This document shows positions 1 to 9,061 of a DNA stretch of 19,048 nt, in pieces. Below the pieces are notes generated by a model. That model worked only from the letters and a program-made list of their open reading frames with translations, was not told where the DNA came from and searched no databases. Within the stretch, counting starts at the first letter, position 1; each line of letters starts with the position of its first letter. The position numbers and the translations under genes were made by a program. The stretch comes from JADJLQ01 sp034439915 (GTDB lineage Bacteria; Bacteroidota; Bacteroidia; Chitinophagales; Saprospiraceae): positions 1 to 19,048 of the forward strand of contig JAWXBI010000276.1 in NCBI GenBank assembly GCA_034439915.1, given 5' to 3'.

Positions 1-183
1 ATGACTTTACTTTTCCCACAGATCTCACTGATTTTCGCAGAAAACCATATGTTTTTTTCTGCGGCTTCTGCGCTGCTTTCTGCGGAAAATCATGACTTTA
101 CTTTTCCCACAGATCTCACTGATTTCCACAGAAAACCACATGCTTTTTTCTGCGAAATTCTGCGCTGCTTTCTGCGGGAAATC
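1..183. repeat. Two tandem copies of a ~91-bp hairpin-forming repeat
   Basis: Two head-to-tail units, 1-91 and 92-183, differ at about eight positions; their first 34 bases are identical. Each unit carries the word TTTCTGCG-GAAA and a near-complementary left arm: in unit 1, bases 30-43 pair with 77-91 apart from one bulged base; in unit 2, 121-134 pair with 169-183. One arm pair has changed on both sides (T-A in unit 1, C-G in unit 2), so pairing is kept. Internal TTCTGCG words recur between the arms. Similar TCTGCG-rich repeats occur between genes in Bacteroidota (from memory). An open frame across it (1-201) merely translates the repeat. The array may begin before the window. It lies just past the 3' end of the minus-strand operon, so a transcript-end role is possible but unproven. 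Confidence 0.85.
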
Positions 184-203
184 AGTTTTTTGGTAAAATA
201 AAA

Positions 204-613
204 CTAGTAACGGAAATTTAAAATCAATTGCAACCTAAAAAGGTCATTGACCTTTCTGTGAATTGATTTTTCAATTTCTGTACAATTAAAATTTACCAAC
301 AATCCTAATTTTTTTTGGATAATTTAAGATAGGTCAGGAGTTGCTTATGGTGTACCTTTTGCAAAATTTCCACTGATTTTATTTCAAGGATGACTTTATC
401 ATTTACGAGCAAATCAATCCGGTAACCCGCATCCAATGGTATGCCCTCATACCGCACTGGCAATAACAATTGACATTTTGTTGCCAATCCCTGGTTTTGC
501 AATTCATAATTCAATGCCGCTTCATAAGCAGACTCCAGCAATCCGGGGCCCAGGATTTGGTATACCTTGAAGATGGCTCCACGGATAAAATAAGCGATTT
601 CATTTTCATGCAT
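204..613 (-). pseudogene. GxxExxY family protein, frameshifted
   Basis: The N-terminus (MHENEIAY) and the family signature GPGLLESAYE match the GxxExxY family, small proteins of unknown role with a PD-(D/E)XK nuclease-like core (here DLLVND and ILEIKSVE). The frame stops after 102 residues at ...LKLSKKN, at minus-strand codons covering 305-307. The usual family ending, LGLLVNFN followed by about 26 more residues, is intact in the next frame down to a TAG at 204-206. The shift falls in a run of eight A (minus strand; bases 309-316). Nine A would give LKLSKKKLGLLVNFN and a 136-residue protein, close to usual family length. The downstream part has no other stop and keeps family-like sequence, so the lesion is recent, a sequencing homopolymer error, or a slippage site. 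The gene begins 40 bp after dprA on the same strand and may share its transcript. Confidence 0.85.
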
Positions 614-653
614 AGTGTGTAAAATTTAAAAAATGAATAAATATTTATTGGTT

Positions 654-1751
654 TCAATTGATCAACATATATTTTTTACCCGGTAGGGCTTTGATCACTC
701 CTTTAAATTCAAGCTCCAATAACAGTCCTGCTATTTCACTGGGGGATTGTTTGATTTCCTGATACATCCGGTCAATACTCAGGTACTCCTGCTGTTTTAA
801 TAAAGTGATCACCAGCTGTTCACTTTCATTGAGTTCAACAAAAAGGCTTCGCTGTATCGTCTGCAGGGTAGATTTTTCCCAATTCATGGAAAGAGCGAGA
901 TCGTGGCCATTTTCAATGAGAGCTGCTTTGTGCCGCTTGATCAATTGATTACAACCTGCACTTTGGGAATCGGTAGTCCTTCCGGGAAAAGCAAATACGT
1001 CTTTATTATACAGATTGCCGTATTCTGCTGTAATCATGGAACCTCCCTCCTGGCCCGATTCTACCACCACTATAGCATCAGACATCCCCGCGACTACTTT
1101 ATTCCGCATAGGGAAATTTTCCCTGTCCGGCCTGGTCCTGGTGATAAATTGGGTCATCAGCCCGCCTTTTTCAATCATCTTTTTGGAAACCGGCAAATGA
1201 GCCGAAGGATAGAGTTTGTCCAGTCCATTGCCCATCACCCCAATGGTGGGAATATCCATTTCAAGACACTTGCGGTGGGCGGTAATATCGACACCATAAG
1301 CTAATCCTGAAACCACGACGACCTGATATTCAAAGAGCTCCTCGATCAATTTTTCACAGAGCAATTTACCCCCCTCCGTAGGTGACCGTGTACCAATGAT
1401 GGAAACTATCCGGTGATGGTCCAGGTCCGCTGCGCCTTTATAATAAAGCATGATCGGGCTGTCCTCATATGCTTTTAACCGGAAGGGATACCCTTTATCG
1501 ATAAAAAATAGTGGTCTTACCTCATGCTTTTCAATGAAAACAAGTTCCTCTTCCGCTCGTTTAAAAATCTCTTTATGATGCAGGATGACCTGGACTGTTT
1601 TTTCTCCAATGCCGGGAATGGCAAGTAATTCTTTCTTCCGGGTTTTGAATATTTCCGCTACATCTCCTATATAGGCGACCAATTGTCTGGCCATTATAGG
1701 TCCTACCCCATCCAATAAGGACAGGGCTAGTTTCTCCAGCAGGTGTTTCAT
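654..1751 (-). CDS. dprA: DNA-processing protein DprA
   Basis: DprA (Smf) binds incoming single-stranded DNA in the cytoplasm and loads RecA during natural transformation. The 365-residue length fits the family. An N-terminal helix-hairpin-helix region spans about residues 1-65 (LLDGVGPIMARQL and LAIPGIGEKTV). The Rossmann-like core follows, with SIIGTR at 117-122, VVSGLAYGVDITAH at 146-159, NFPMRNKVVAGMSDAIVVVE at 212-231, the GGSMITAEY stretch at 236-244 and FAFPG at 253-257. SAGCNQLIK at 264-272 closes the core. A C-terminal winged-helix domain of the DprA type covers about 305-365. The ATG is preceded by no clear Shine-Dalgarno site, normal for Bacteroidota. It sits 92 bp downstream of the M28 peptidase gene and 40 bp upstream of the broken GxxExxY gene, all on one strand. 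Nothing in the gene looks damaged. Confidence 0.97.
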   Translation of the reverse strand: MKHLLEKLALSLLDGVGPIMARQLVAYIGDVAEIFKTRKKELLAIPGIGEKTVQVILHHKEIFKRAEEELVFIEKHEVRPLFFIDKGYPFRLKAYEDSPIMLYYKGAADLDHHRIVSIIGTRSPTEGGKLLCEKLIEELFEYQVVVVSGLAYGVDITAHRKCLEMDIPTIGVMGNGLDKLYPSAHLPVSKKMIEKGGLMTQFITRTRPDRENFPMRNKVVAGMSDAIVVVESGQEGGSMITAEYGNLYNKDVFAFPGRTTDSQSAGCNQLIKRHKAALIENGHDLALSMNWEKSTLQTIQRSLFVELNESEQLVITLLKQQEYLSIDRMYQEIKQSPSEIAGLLLELEFKGVIKALPGKKYMLIN

Positions 1752-1843
1752 AGCTATAAATTTACACAGGAATACATTCCCCGTCTATAGGCGTCAAACT
1801 TATTGCACTAAATTGCTGCTGCCCTCTACCCGAATTGATCTGA

Positions 1844-3415
1844 TTAATTTGACTCGACTTTGGGCTGAGTTTTGCGGGGAAGTTTTTCAGAACGCTGCGC
1901 GGTATGGTACACAAAAGAAGCTATAATGGTAGAAGCCTGTTTTAGGTCATCTGCAATCAAATGGTCCCAGGTATCCATGTTGGAATGATGAGTTTTACTG
2001 CTATAGGAAATCTCATCCTGGATAAACTGAAATCCAGGCACTCCAACTCCGTCAAAGGATAAATGATCAGTACCTCCTGTGTTTTGAAGGCTGAGCGTGG
2101 TTGCTCCCAGATCCTTAAAGGCATCCAGCCAGGACCTGAAACTGGGGGCCACCTGTTCATTTCCCTGAAGGTATATCCCCCTGATCTTGCCGGTGCCATT
2201 ATCCAGGTTATAATAAGCTGAAATTTTACCTTGCTCAGGATGAATTTCACGGATCGTGTTGTTCGTATCTCTGGTTACCAGATGTTTATTTACATAAGCC
2301 CTTGAACCTAACAAACCTTGTTCCTCCCCAGTCCATAATGCAAGGCGGAGGGTCCTTCTGGGAGGGATTCCGGATTCTTTAATCGTTTCCAAAAGTATAC
2401 GTGCTGCTTCAATCATTACAGACGACCCCGCGGCGTTGTCGGTAGCACCAGTTGCACTATGCCAGGAATCAAAGTGAGCACCAAACATCACAATCTCATC
2501 CTTCAAATCGGTGCCCGGTATTTCGGCTATGATATTGTATTCCATTCCAGATGGATTGGTATACGTGGTCTTAAGATCCAATGAAACTTTAACCGGAATT
2601 CCGGCATTTATTTGTCTAAAAATACGGTTGTATTGTTCTACAGAAACAGTTACCTGGGGAATTACAACTGCATTTTTATCCTGAACTCTTAAGCCTTGTT
2701 TTGCTCTTGCTCCGGATACGAATACGGTTCCCAAATCGCCTTTAAAGCTTCGGTCAAGAACGGCAAGTGGCTGTTCTTCATTAATTAACGCCCATATTTT
2801 AGTGGTAAAACTGCCTCCTCCGCCAAAGTTTTTGGGAAAATTACCTCTACCCATTTGATTGGGCTTGCCGGAATTGGCGAGTTCGAGTAATCGTTCAGCC
2901 TCGTATCTTTTTCCGGAGGGCTCAAACCATTCTTTTATTTCCCTCAAGGTATCCAACAATATAATCTTACCTCCTAATTTACCTTTATACTTCTCGAGTT
3001 CACCTTCTGTACTGGCATTGATATAAATCACTTCACCGGTTACCTGCCCGTTGGTGGAGCCGGTCCAGGCTTTGGGATAACCGATCATAGGATAATAGGT
3101 AGGGGCCAGATTATGCATTTCAAAATGATTGAGCTCCCAGCCACGTCCAAAGGGACCCCATTCTTCGGTATGTACATTTTGCATACCCATTTTTTTCAAT
3201 TCGTCTGTCGCCCAGGCTACCGCTTTATCTGTCATGTCTGACCCGGTAAGCCGTGGACCATAGACATCCGTCAGATAGAAGGCATAGTCCATGACCTTAC
3301 TTTGCTCGAGGCCTTGTTTGCGAATCAGTGTATTAATTTTTTCATCGGCTTTGTCCTGGGCATCCATACCCAATGAAATAGTTAAGAGGGCTGCGATTAC
3401 AAGAAGTCTTTTCAT
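1844..3415 (-). CDS. Secreted M28-family zinc peptidase
   Basis: Predicted exported metallo-aminopeptidase or carboxypeptidase Q-like enzyme that would release amino acids from peptides outside the cytoplasm. The 523 residues start with a Sec signal peptide (MKRLLVIAALLTISLG, cleavage near residue 19). A protease-associated insert lies at about 125-290, and the M28 catalytic domain at about 290-505. Likely zinc ligands and catalytic residues are H314 (GAHFDSW), bridging D326 (TDNAAGSS), E364/E365 (WTGEEQGLLGS), D405 (YNLDNGTG) and H477 (THHSNMDTWD), all present. I chose the ATG at 3413-3415 because it places the signal peptide at the N-terminus and has an AAAAGGA stretch just upstream. An ATG 66 bases further up would add 22 residues without signal-peptide character. 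It diverges from the giant surface-protein gene (139 bp between starts). Exact substrate cannot be told. Confidence 0.93.
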   Translation of the reverse strand: MKRLLVIAALLTISLGMDAQDKADEKINTLIRKQGLEQSKVMDYAFYLTDVYGPRLTGSDMTDKAVAWATDELKKMGMQNVHTEEWGPFGRGWELNHFEMHNLAPTYYPMIGYPKAWTGSTNGQVTGEVIYINASTEGELEKYKGKLGGKIILLDTLREIKEWFEPSGKRYEAERLLELANSGKPNQMGRGNFPKNFGGGGSFTTKIWALINEEQPLAVLDRSFKGDLGTVFVSGARAKQGLRVQDKNAVVIPQVTVSVEQYNRIFRQINAGIPVKVSLDLKTTYTNPSGMEYNIIAEIPGTDLKDEIVMFGAHFDSWHSATGATDNAAGSSVMIEAARILLETIKESGIPPRRTLRLALWTGEEQGLLGSRAYVNKHLVTRDTNNTIREIHPEQGKISAYYNLDNGTGKIRGIYLQGNEQVAPSFRSWLDAFKDLGATTLSLQNTGGTDHLSFDGVGVPGFQFIQDEISYSSKTHHSNMDTWDHLIADDLKQASTIIASFVYHTAQRSEKLPRKTQPKVESN

Positions 3416-3554
3416 TTGGTATCCTTTTTGGGATGAATAATAGGCCGAAAGATACAGATTATTAAAAAAGCAACCGGACATGCCTGGAGTACAAGGGGAA
3501 AATGGAGTTTTTCCTAAAACCGGAAATACCGATATTGCCAGGATATTTCAATTT

Positions 3555-6500
3555 ATGTTTCGTCATCCGGGCCGCATCTTGATTTTTTCGATTGTACCCA
3601 TCTTACAGCTATCCGGGCAGGTAAGGATGGATTTTAATATCCAGAGTGCCACGTGTACTAATAATGGATCGGTGATGATAATGGCAGCCGGGGGAACGGC
3701 CCCTTATAATTATGCGATTACAGGAAACACCTGTGGACTAAGTAACCGCTCCATTCAATCCAATCCAATATTCAACAATTTACAGCCTTGCACCTATACC
3801 TTTTGGGTAATGGATGCCAGCGGTCAATTCACGACTCTGGATGCTACAGTAGGTGGAAATTATATAGGACCATCCGCATCGGTTATGGTCGATGGGTGTG
3901 GATTCACGATTTTGGCAAAAAATGGAAGCCCTCCTCTCAAATATTCTTTTTCTACGGATGGAGGCCGAAACTACGGGCCACCATCAGGGCAAAATACATT
4001 CACCGGCTTGTCCAATGGCACTTATTATGTCAGGATTGAAGATACCTGCAACAGCACTTTTATTACCAGTGCCACTACAGCGTTAGACACCTTAGAATAT
4101 AATTTTACCCGGGTCTACCGGTCGCAGCTTACTGATTCGATTTCACCTTTACCAGTTACTGGCGGCCATGGGCCATTTAGATTTTATATAATCAACGGCA
4201 CCGATACCCTTCGCAGTGAAAACAATGTCTTTTCTATGAAGGATATTATAAAAACCTGTTCGACTCAGGTAGTGATTGAATCTGCCTGCGGGAAGTATAT
4301 AAATCCATTTACGTACTCCGATGCCGAAATCGTCTGTTTGAATACCAGCCAGGGGACTGCCGAACTCAAGGTAAATTTAGGGGTGCCGCCCTTTACCTCC
4401 TATTATTATCCAACTTCCGCACCTTCCCTGACGTTCGCCGGATTAATGCTTTCAGGATTACAGGTCAACAGCGCGTATTACTCATTTACGGTCCAGGACC
4501 AATGTGGTCATAATAGCTTTGGTTCCTTTGAATCGTTATACCGGAATACAGATGACATCAGCTTCAAAACCTCAAATTCCTGCGCTCATTTTGAAAGTGT
4601 CCGATTGGAAATCAAACAAAATAATTATTATATTAAAAACAAATATAGTGTTGAATGTACCAGTTGTATCCCGGTACAGCGGTTCACTGGTATTGACAAA
4701 ACAGTTACTGTAAAAAATTTAAATACGGGAAAAAAAACGTTTATCCTATCCGATAGTTGTGGTACCCGATGGACTTGCAATAGTGAATATTATATACCGG
4801 TAATCGAACGATGTGATTCAATCCGGGTTTTATTGATCAATTCTTTTGCCTGTGACAACAAATTTTCCGGTCCAAGTTATTCAGGAGATACCCTGCCGGT
4901 GGAAATGTATTACCTGAAGGATGAAACAGGTGCGATTTTAGATAGCAGCAGTCAGGGTATTTTTACCGGTTTGATCAATGGAACCTATACGATACAAGCC
5001 AGATCAGCAGGGTGTGACTTGATTGAAACTACCTATCAACGCAATGTAGTGGTGCGAGCACCGGAATTCAGGACCGGCTTGTCCAAAAACAATGAAAATT
5101 GCGAAACGAAATATTTTATTAACATTGATTACCAGGATTACCCCTATTCTCTGACAGATAGCTCAGGAGTTCAGCTCAACTTTACGGTAAGCACCAATAC
5201 TCCATTTGGGGTTAATTTTAATAATATCACCCCGGGAAAGTATATATTGAAGTCATTGCTTACATGTTGGGAACAGGAAATCCTTTTTCCCGAAATCAAT
5301 CCCAGGTTAACCATTGAAAACATCACCGTTTGCCCTGCTGGCGGGAGTATTACAATCCGCGGAGGCAAGTCATTTACACAATGGCAGGATTTTTATGAAT
5401 CACTCGGTTTAAATTTAAATTACCGATCGCAGGAAGCCGATTGGTATAGTTTGAATACCAGGCAATCGAGATTTAATTCCGACACGGCCACGCATACTTT
5501 TTATAACATTGAACCCGGTACATGGTATACCGTTTATCTCCATTCTTTCGCTTCTTTAAATTATAGCAATCAACTTAATAACTGCCCGGTGGACTCAATT
5601 ACTATTTTGACACCTCCCTACATGCCGCCAGCGCTGGTAGCTGATCTTATAACCGAATGCGATGGAGCCCGTTCAGCTTTATTTACCTTAAAAATAAAAA
5701 ATGGTTCCAGCCCTTTTCAAATAGCGGAAATTAATTGTAATAACCAGGCGAATACTGGAAATAATTACACTTCAATTGATAGCCTGGTGGAGATTTATAG
5801 CTTGGATTACGCGCCTGGTGCACACTGTTTTAAGGTTACTGATGTCTGCCAGAATTCAGCCCAGTCCGAAGCGGGCTTTTCTGAACAACTGCTTCAGATC
5901 CAAAGTCAGAAAAATTGTGATTCCACTTCTACTTTTTATTATTCAAACATTGCCGGCGCAAACTACTCCTGGTCTGTTAATGACAACCATCATCCGGTTG
6001 ATTCTTCAAGGATTCGCATTATAGATCCGAGGCCGGGTGAGGAAATAAAAATGCAATTGAGGTATAAAGGTTGTACAGTTGAAAAATTATTAATCATACA
6101 AAACAACACCCTGGCAAAAATGGGTGTCCGGATTGAATCCAATAAAGCACTCGATCTCTGTGCTGGAGATTCTGTTCTTTTGAACGCCGTAATCACCGGA
6201 GGAATAGAACCAGTGACCTATAGCTGGACAAATGGTGCTGTAACTCCTCAGACCTGGATAAAAAATTCAGGCCTTCAAACCCTGACGGTCAGGAACGGAA
6301 TAGGTTGTCAGGATTCTATGCAGGTCAATATCCGGATCGGACTCCCCTTACAATTATCCTATACCCAAAACGATGTCTTGTGTTTCGGTGACAGCACAGG
6401 AAAAATAAAAATAAGTCCCCGGGGAGGAATTGAACCCTATTTTATGTCGTGGTCAGATGGAACCGACCGGGATAGTATAACAAAACTTATTGCTGGTAGT

Positions 6501-7727
6501 TATCAGTTTTCGTTGACGGATTTTGCCGGATGTGCCCTATCTACTGAATTTAATGTGACCCAAAATAACCCGGTAATTCTTCAGGGCATTATTGGAACCG
6601 CAACCTGCGGAGTATCTTTAGATGGCTCCATTCGGGTCACTGCTGACGGCGGGGTTACGCCATATCAATATCAATGGAATTTCGGTGAAACAACAAATCA
6701 GTTGACCAGGCTCAACCCGGGAGTTTATCAAATAACCGCCACGGATCGTTTTTTTTGCCAGGGTGTAGCGCGCTTCGTAGTCAATCCCGGGCCTCAGATT
6801 TTTAGTCAAAGGATAGATACCATCTGCGCGGGTTTCCATTTGAGGGTCGGCAATTCAATTTATACAGTGAGTGGCAATTACCAGGATACTCTGAAGACCT
6901 ATAAGGGGTGTGATAGTATAGTTTTGACTGCATTGACTGTAAACCCTCCTTTGCAGTTTTCACTTTCCGCAGTTTCGCCGGGATGCTTTGGTCAAAATAA
7001 TGGCATCATTACCATTTCCGGTCTGAATAGTAAGTCTCCATATAGTTTAAGCCTCAACGGGCAAAACGTTTCAGGATTGACGACAGATCAATTGGCAGCC
7101 GGAAATTATATTGCAAAAGTAACTGATGGTTATGGCTGTTTTACCGAAAAAGGAACAGCTTTGAGCAATCCTAAACGAATAGAGCTGGAAGCCGGCAGGG
7201 ATAGTTTGATTAAAATTGGTGACTCTGTTTTATTTCAGGCCATATCAAATCTGAACCCTAACGAAATCAAAAATATTCGCTGGAATTCCGATCAGGGGTT
7301 GATCTGCGATCATTGCACCACCGCACTATTGAAACCAAGAAAAGACCAAACTATCGTAGTTACGCTGGAAAATAATTCCGGCTGCAAAATTACAGATCAA
7401 TTTACCTTAAAGGTTGATAACGATTTTAAGGTTTTTGCACCCAATGTATTATATGTCAATAGCTTAACCGGAAATGATCAAAATTCAAGATTTACCTTAT
7501 TCAGTGACCAGCAGGTAGCTGAAATCGAATACCTGCGTATTTTTAATCGGTTCGGTGCCGTCGTATTTGAAACCAAAAACATCCAGCCGGGTGATTTGAC
7601 CGCTGGATGGGATGGCTTGGTCAACAATCAACCTGCTGAATCCGGTGTTTACGTTTTTCTTGCCAGAATACGGTTTGCCGACGAAAGTGTGCAAACCAAA
7701 AGTGGTGATATAACGGTGATCCGATAA
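3555..7727 (+). CDS. Giant T9SS-secreted surface protein with SprB-like repeats
   Basis: About 1390 residues, predicted to cross the outer membrane by type IX secretion and be anchored at the surface or released. The chosen ATG gives a signal peptide (MFRHPGRILIFSIVPILQ, cleavage near LSGQ). The first ATG, at 3480, would add 25 polar residues before it and overlaps the divergent gene's leader. The protein is Cys-rich and built of ~50-90-residue beta modules. An early one is AAGGTAPYNYAITGN; the clearest SprB-like ones have GG-x-x-P-Y and a closing GxY-x-x-x-x-TD core, at about residues 878-928, 951-1004, 1026-1079 and 1151-1203. A separate module around ICAGFHLRVGNSIYT and GCDSIVLT sits between the third and fourth. 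The last ~100 residues match the gliding-motility-associated C-terminal domain (FAPNVL...FNRFGAVVFET...WDGLVN...GVYVF). Residues ~250-850 resemble little I can name. Role, probably adhesion or matrix formation, is inferred from architecture only. Confidence 0.92.
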   Translation: MFRHPGRILIFSIVPILQLSGQVRMDFNIQSATCTNNGSVMIMAAGGTAPYNYAITGNTCGLSNRSIQSNPIFNNLQPCTYTFWVMDASGQFTTLDATVGGNYIGPSASVMVDGCGFTILAKNGSPPLKYSFSTDGGRNYGPPSGQNTFTGLSNGTYYVRIEDTCNSTFITSATTALDTLEYNFTRVYRSQLTDSISPLPVTGGHGPFRFYIINGTDTLRSENNVFSMKDIIKTCSTQVVIESACGKYINPFTYSDAEIVCLNTSQGTAELKVNLGVPPFTSYYYPTSAPSLTFAGLMLSGLQVNSAYYSFTVQDQCGHNSFGSFESLYRNTDDISFKTSNSCAHFESVRLEIKQNNYYIKNKYSVECTSCIPVQRFTGIDKTVTVKNLNTGKKTFILSDSCGTRWTCNSEYYIPVIERCDSIRVLLINSFACDNKFSGPSYSGDTLPVEMYYLKDETGAILDSSSQGIFTGLINGTYTIQARSAGCDLIETTYQRNVVVRAPEFRTGLSKNNENCETKYFINIDYQDYPYSLTDSSGVQLNFTVSTNTPFGVNFNNITPGKYILKSLLTCWEQEILFPEINPRLTIENITVCPAGGSITIRGGKSFTQWQDFYESLGLNLNYRSQEADWYSLNTRQSRFNSDTATHTFYNIEPGTWYTVYLHSFASLNYSNQLNNCPVDSITILTPPYMPPALVADLITECDGARSALFTLKIKNGSSPFQIAEINCNNQANTGNNYTSIDSLVEIYSLDYAPGAHCFKVTDVCQNSAQSEAGFSEQLLQIQSQKNCDSTSTFYYSNIAGANYSWSVNDNHHPVDSSRIRIIDPRPGEEIKMQLRYKGCTVEKLLIIQNNTLAKMGVRIESNKALDLCAGDSVLLNAVITGGIEPVTYSWTNGAVTPQTWIKNSGLQTLTVRNGIGCQDSMQVNIRIGLPLQLSYTQNDVLCFGDSTGKIKISPRGGIEPYFMSWSDGTDRDSITKLIAGSYQFSLTDFAGCALSTEFNVTQNNPVILQGIIGTATCGVSLDGSIRVTADGGVTPYQYQWNFGETTNQLTRLNPGVYQITATDRFFCQGVARFVVNPGPQIFSQRIDTICAGFHLRVGNSIYTVSGNYQDTLKTYKGCDSIVLTALTVNPPLQFSLSAVSPGCFGQNNGIITISGLNSKSPYSLSLNGQNVSGLTTDQLAAGNYIAKVTDGYGCFTEKGTALSNPKRIELEAGRDSLIKIGDSVLFQAISNLNPNEIKNIRWNSDQGLICDHCTTALLKPRKDQTIVVTLENNSGCKITDQFTLKVDNDFKVFAPNVLYVNSLTGNDQNSRFTLFSDQQVAEIEYLRIFNRFGAVVFETKNIQPGDLTAGWDGLVNNQPAESGVYVFLARIRFADESVQTKSGDITVIR
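6187..7163 (+). repeat. SprB-like repeat block in the T9SS surface protein
   Basis: Four protein-level repeats of about 50 residues share a GG-x-x-PYxxxW (or SPYSLSLN) opening, an N-G/D-G turn, and a GxYxxxxTDxxGC closing strand. They lie near 6187-6339, 6405-6567, 6630-6792 and 7005-7163. A distinct module (CAGFHLRVG...YKGCDSIV) separates the last two at 6813-6950. DNA identity between copies is low, so they are old or selected only at protein level. SprB repeats are named after the Flavobacterium johnsoniae gliding adhesin SprB, but having them does not by itself prove gliding. Confidence 0.8.
7424..7724 (+). other. T9SS type-B (gliding-motility-associated) C-terminal domain
   Basis: The final ~100 residues of the 1390-residue protein run FKVFAPNVL, then EIEYLRIFNRFGAVVFET, GWDGLVNNQPAESGVYVF and DITVIR. 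This is the pattern of the gliding-motility-associated C-terminal domain, which directs export by type IX secretion. It is the firmest sign that the genome encodes a T9SS and belongs to the Bacteroidota. No T9SS machinery gene lies in this window. Confidence 0.92.
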
Positions 7728-7814
7728 GATCAATTGAATTTTCAAATCCTGACCCAAAACAGGTAATCCCGATCCGTTTGTACCAAAGTCCTGCCGTAAT
7801 TTTTACTTTTACTT

Positions 7815-8954
7815 ATGCGCACGCCGGCATCATTTGATCCATGGACAGTCCTTTTCCTCTTTTCTGCTCTTCAGGGATTGGGATTTTCATTCTTTCTGTA
7901 TTTCAGTGGGAACCTCCAAAGCCGTAAACAAAAAATATACCTTACCCTACTGATCACGTTGTTTTGCCTGATGATCATGGAATATGTACTGTGGTGGACA
8001 GGGTTTCTGGTCTATGCTCCCAACCTGATGAATTTGACAGGGGTATGCAATGCTTTATTCGGGCCTATTTTATTTTTTTATTTCCTTTCTATTTTCAGGA
8101 ATTACGGATTTCAATGGAGACAGGACTGGCCCCATTTGATATTTGCACTGGTATACTTAGTGGGACACCTGGGGTTTTATTTTCTTTCCGCTGAAACTAA
8201 AATTCAGTATATGACTGAAGTCCTTAAGCCACCGGCTGGCATCCCCTGGCCCTGGCTCAACCTGCTCCAATCCAGCTTGTATATCGTTGTTTGTTTTTAC
8301 GAATACAGACATGAGGCAGAAAATACCAAAGAAGCCAAAAAATGGTTCAAACTCATCCTGGTCCTGTTTTCGGGATACGTCCTGTCCGTAATGGCCTATT
8401 ATGTCCTTGTCCGACTACCCTGGTTTAATCCTTCCTGGGATTATTTTATCTCAGCGATGATGATGTGTTTTATCTATGCCGTGGCTATTTATGGGTATTT
8501 TCACGAAAAGGTCTTTAACGGATTTCAGATAACTGAAAACGCTCAAAAATCAAAATATCAAAATTCAGGTCTGTCAGGACAATACGGTCATCAATTGTTA
8601 TTAAGAATGAATACATTGATGGACACTGAAAAAATATATCTCGACGATGAAATAAGTTTGGATAAACTGGCATCCCTTTTGGGTGTTTCCAGGCACCCAT
8701 TATCCCAGGTTCTGAACGAGCAGGCCGGGATGAACTTTTTTGAATACATTAATTCCCGCAGAATCGAAGAAGCCAAACATATTCTTGCCAGCAGCTCTAA
8801 AAGAGAGTTAAATATAATTGAAATAGCATACCGGGTGGGTTATACCAATAAAGTGACTTTTAATAACACGTTTAAAAAATATACCGGCATGACTCCTTCT
8901 GAATTCCGGGCTTCGTCAGAATCTGGCCGGATAGTCAGATTGGGTAATCCATAA
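7815..8954 (+). CDS. Membrane-embedded AraC-family transcriptional regulator
   Basis: A 379-residue protein joining about seven transmembrane helices (roughly residues 10-31, 41-60, 72-93, 107-125, 148-164, 178-199 and 209-229) to a cytoplasmic AraC/XylS DNA-binding domain. The two helix-turn-helix units are at about 280-320 (ISLDKLASLLGVSRHPLSQ, then FFEYINSRRIEEAKHIL) and 334-365 (IIEIAYRVGYTNKVTFNNTF, then KKYTGMTPSEFR). This arrangement is widespread in Bacteroidota and is thought to sense a signal in or across the membrane and act on promoters from there. The ligand is unknown. It starts 87 bp after the giant surface-protein gene on the same strand, with no convincing terminator between them, so it may be read through or autonomous. 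Its targets may include neighbours, which is inference. Confidence 0.93.
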   Translation: MRTPASFDPWTVLFLFSALQGLGFSFFLYFSGNLQSRKQKIYLTLLITLFCLMIMEYVLWWTGFLVYAPNLMNLTGVCNALFGPILFFYFLSIFRNYGFQWRQDWPHLIFALVYLVGHLGFYFLSAETKIQYMTEVLKPPAGIPWPWLNLLQSSLYIVVCFYEYRHEAENTKEAKKWFKLILVLFSGYVLSVMAYYVLVRLPWFNPSWDYFISAMMMCFIYAVAIYGYFHEKVFNGFQITENAQKSKYQNSGLSGQYGHQLLLRMNTLMDTEKIYLDDEISLDKLASLLGVSRHPLSQVLNEQAGMNFFEYINSRRIEEAKHILASSSKRELNIIEIAYRVGYTNKVTFNNTFKKYTGMTPSEFRASSESGRIVRLGNP

Positions 8955-9061
8955 TAGCTGATAATAGGGTTAAGAATCCCGGAAAAAAGTAATGCTCGCT
9001 CGGATAACACCTCGCCCGACATACCCCGCATTATTTTTCAGGCACAAATAAAATCTTTTTT

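Noticed and set aside
1..201. 66-residue open frame from the first base
   Set aside because: It simply translates the tandem hairpin repeat; the peptide is itself a duplicated repeat with no recognisable domain.
636..649. 14-base palindrome AATAAATATTTATT between dprA and the GxxExxY gene
   Set aside because: It is made only of A and T in an AT-rich gap and may be chance; no second copy was seen.
3447..3473. Possible Bacteroidota promoter (TTG and TATCTTTC, minus strand) for the M28 gene
   Set aside because: The spacer is only 16 bases and the -7 box imperfect; not enough to call in an AT-rich spacer.
3480..3554. Upstream ATG for the T9SS protein, adding 25 residues
   Set aside because: The added residues are polar and would bury the signal peptide; the ATG at 3555 puts it at the N-terminus.
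7777..7804. Possible promoter (TTTG and TAATTTTT) before the AraC-type regulator
   Set aside because: The spacing is short and would put the transcript start almost on the ATG; an equally good TACTTTTA lies closer, so no single call is supported.
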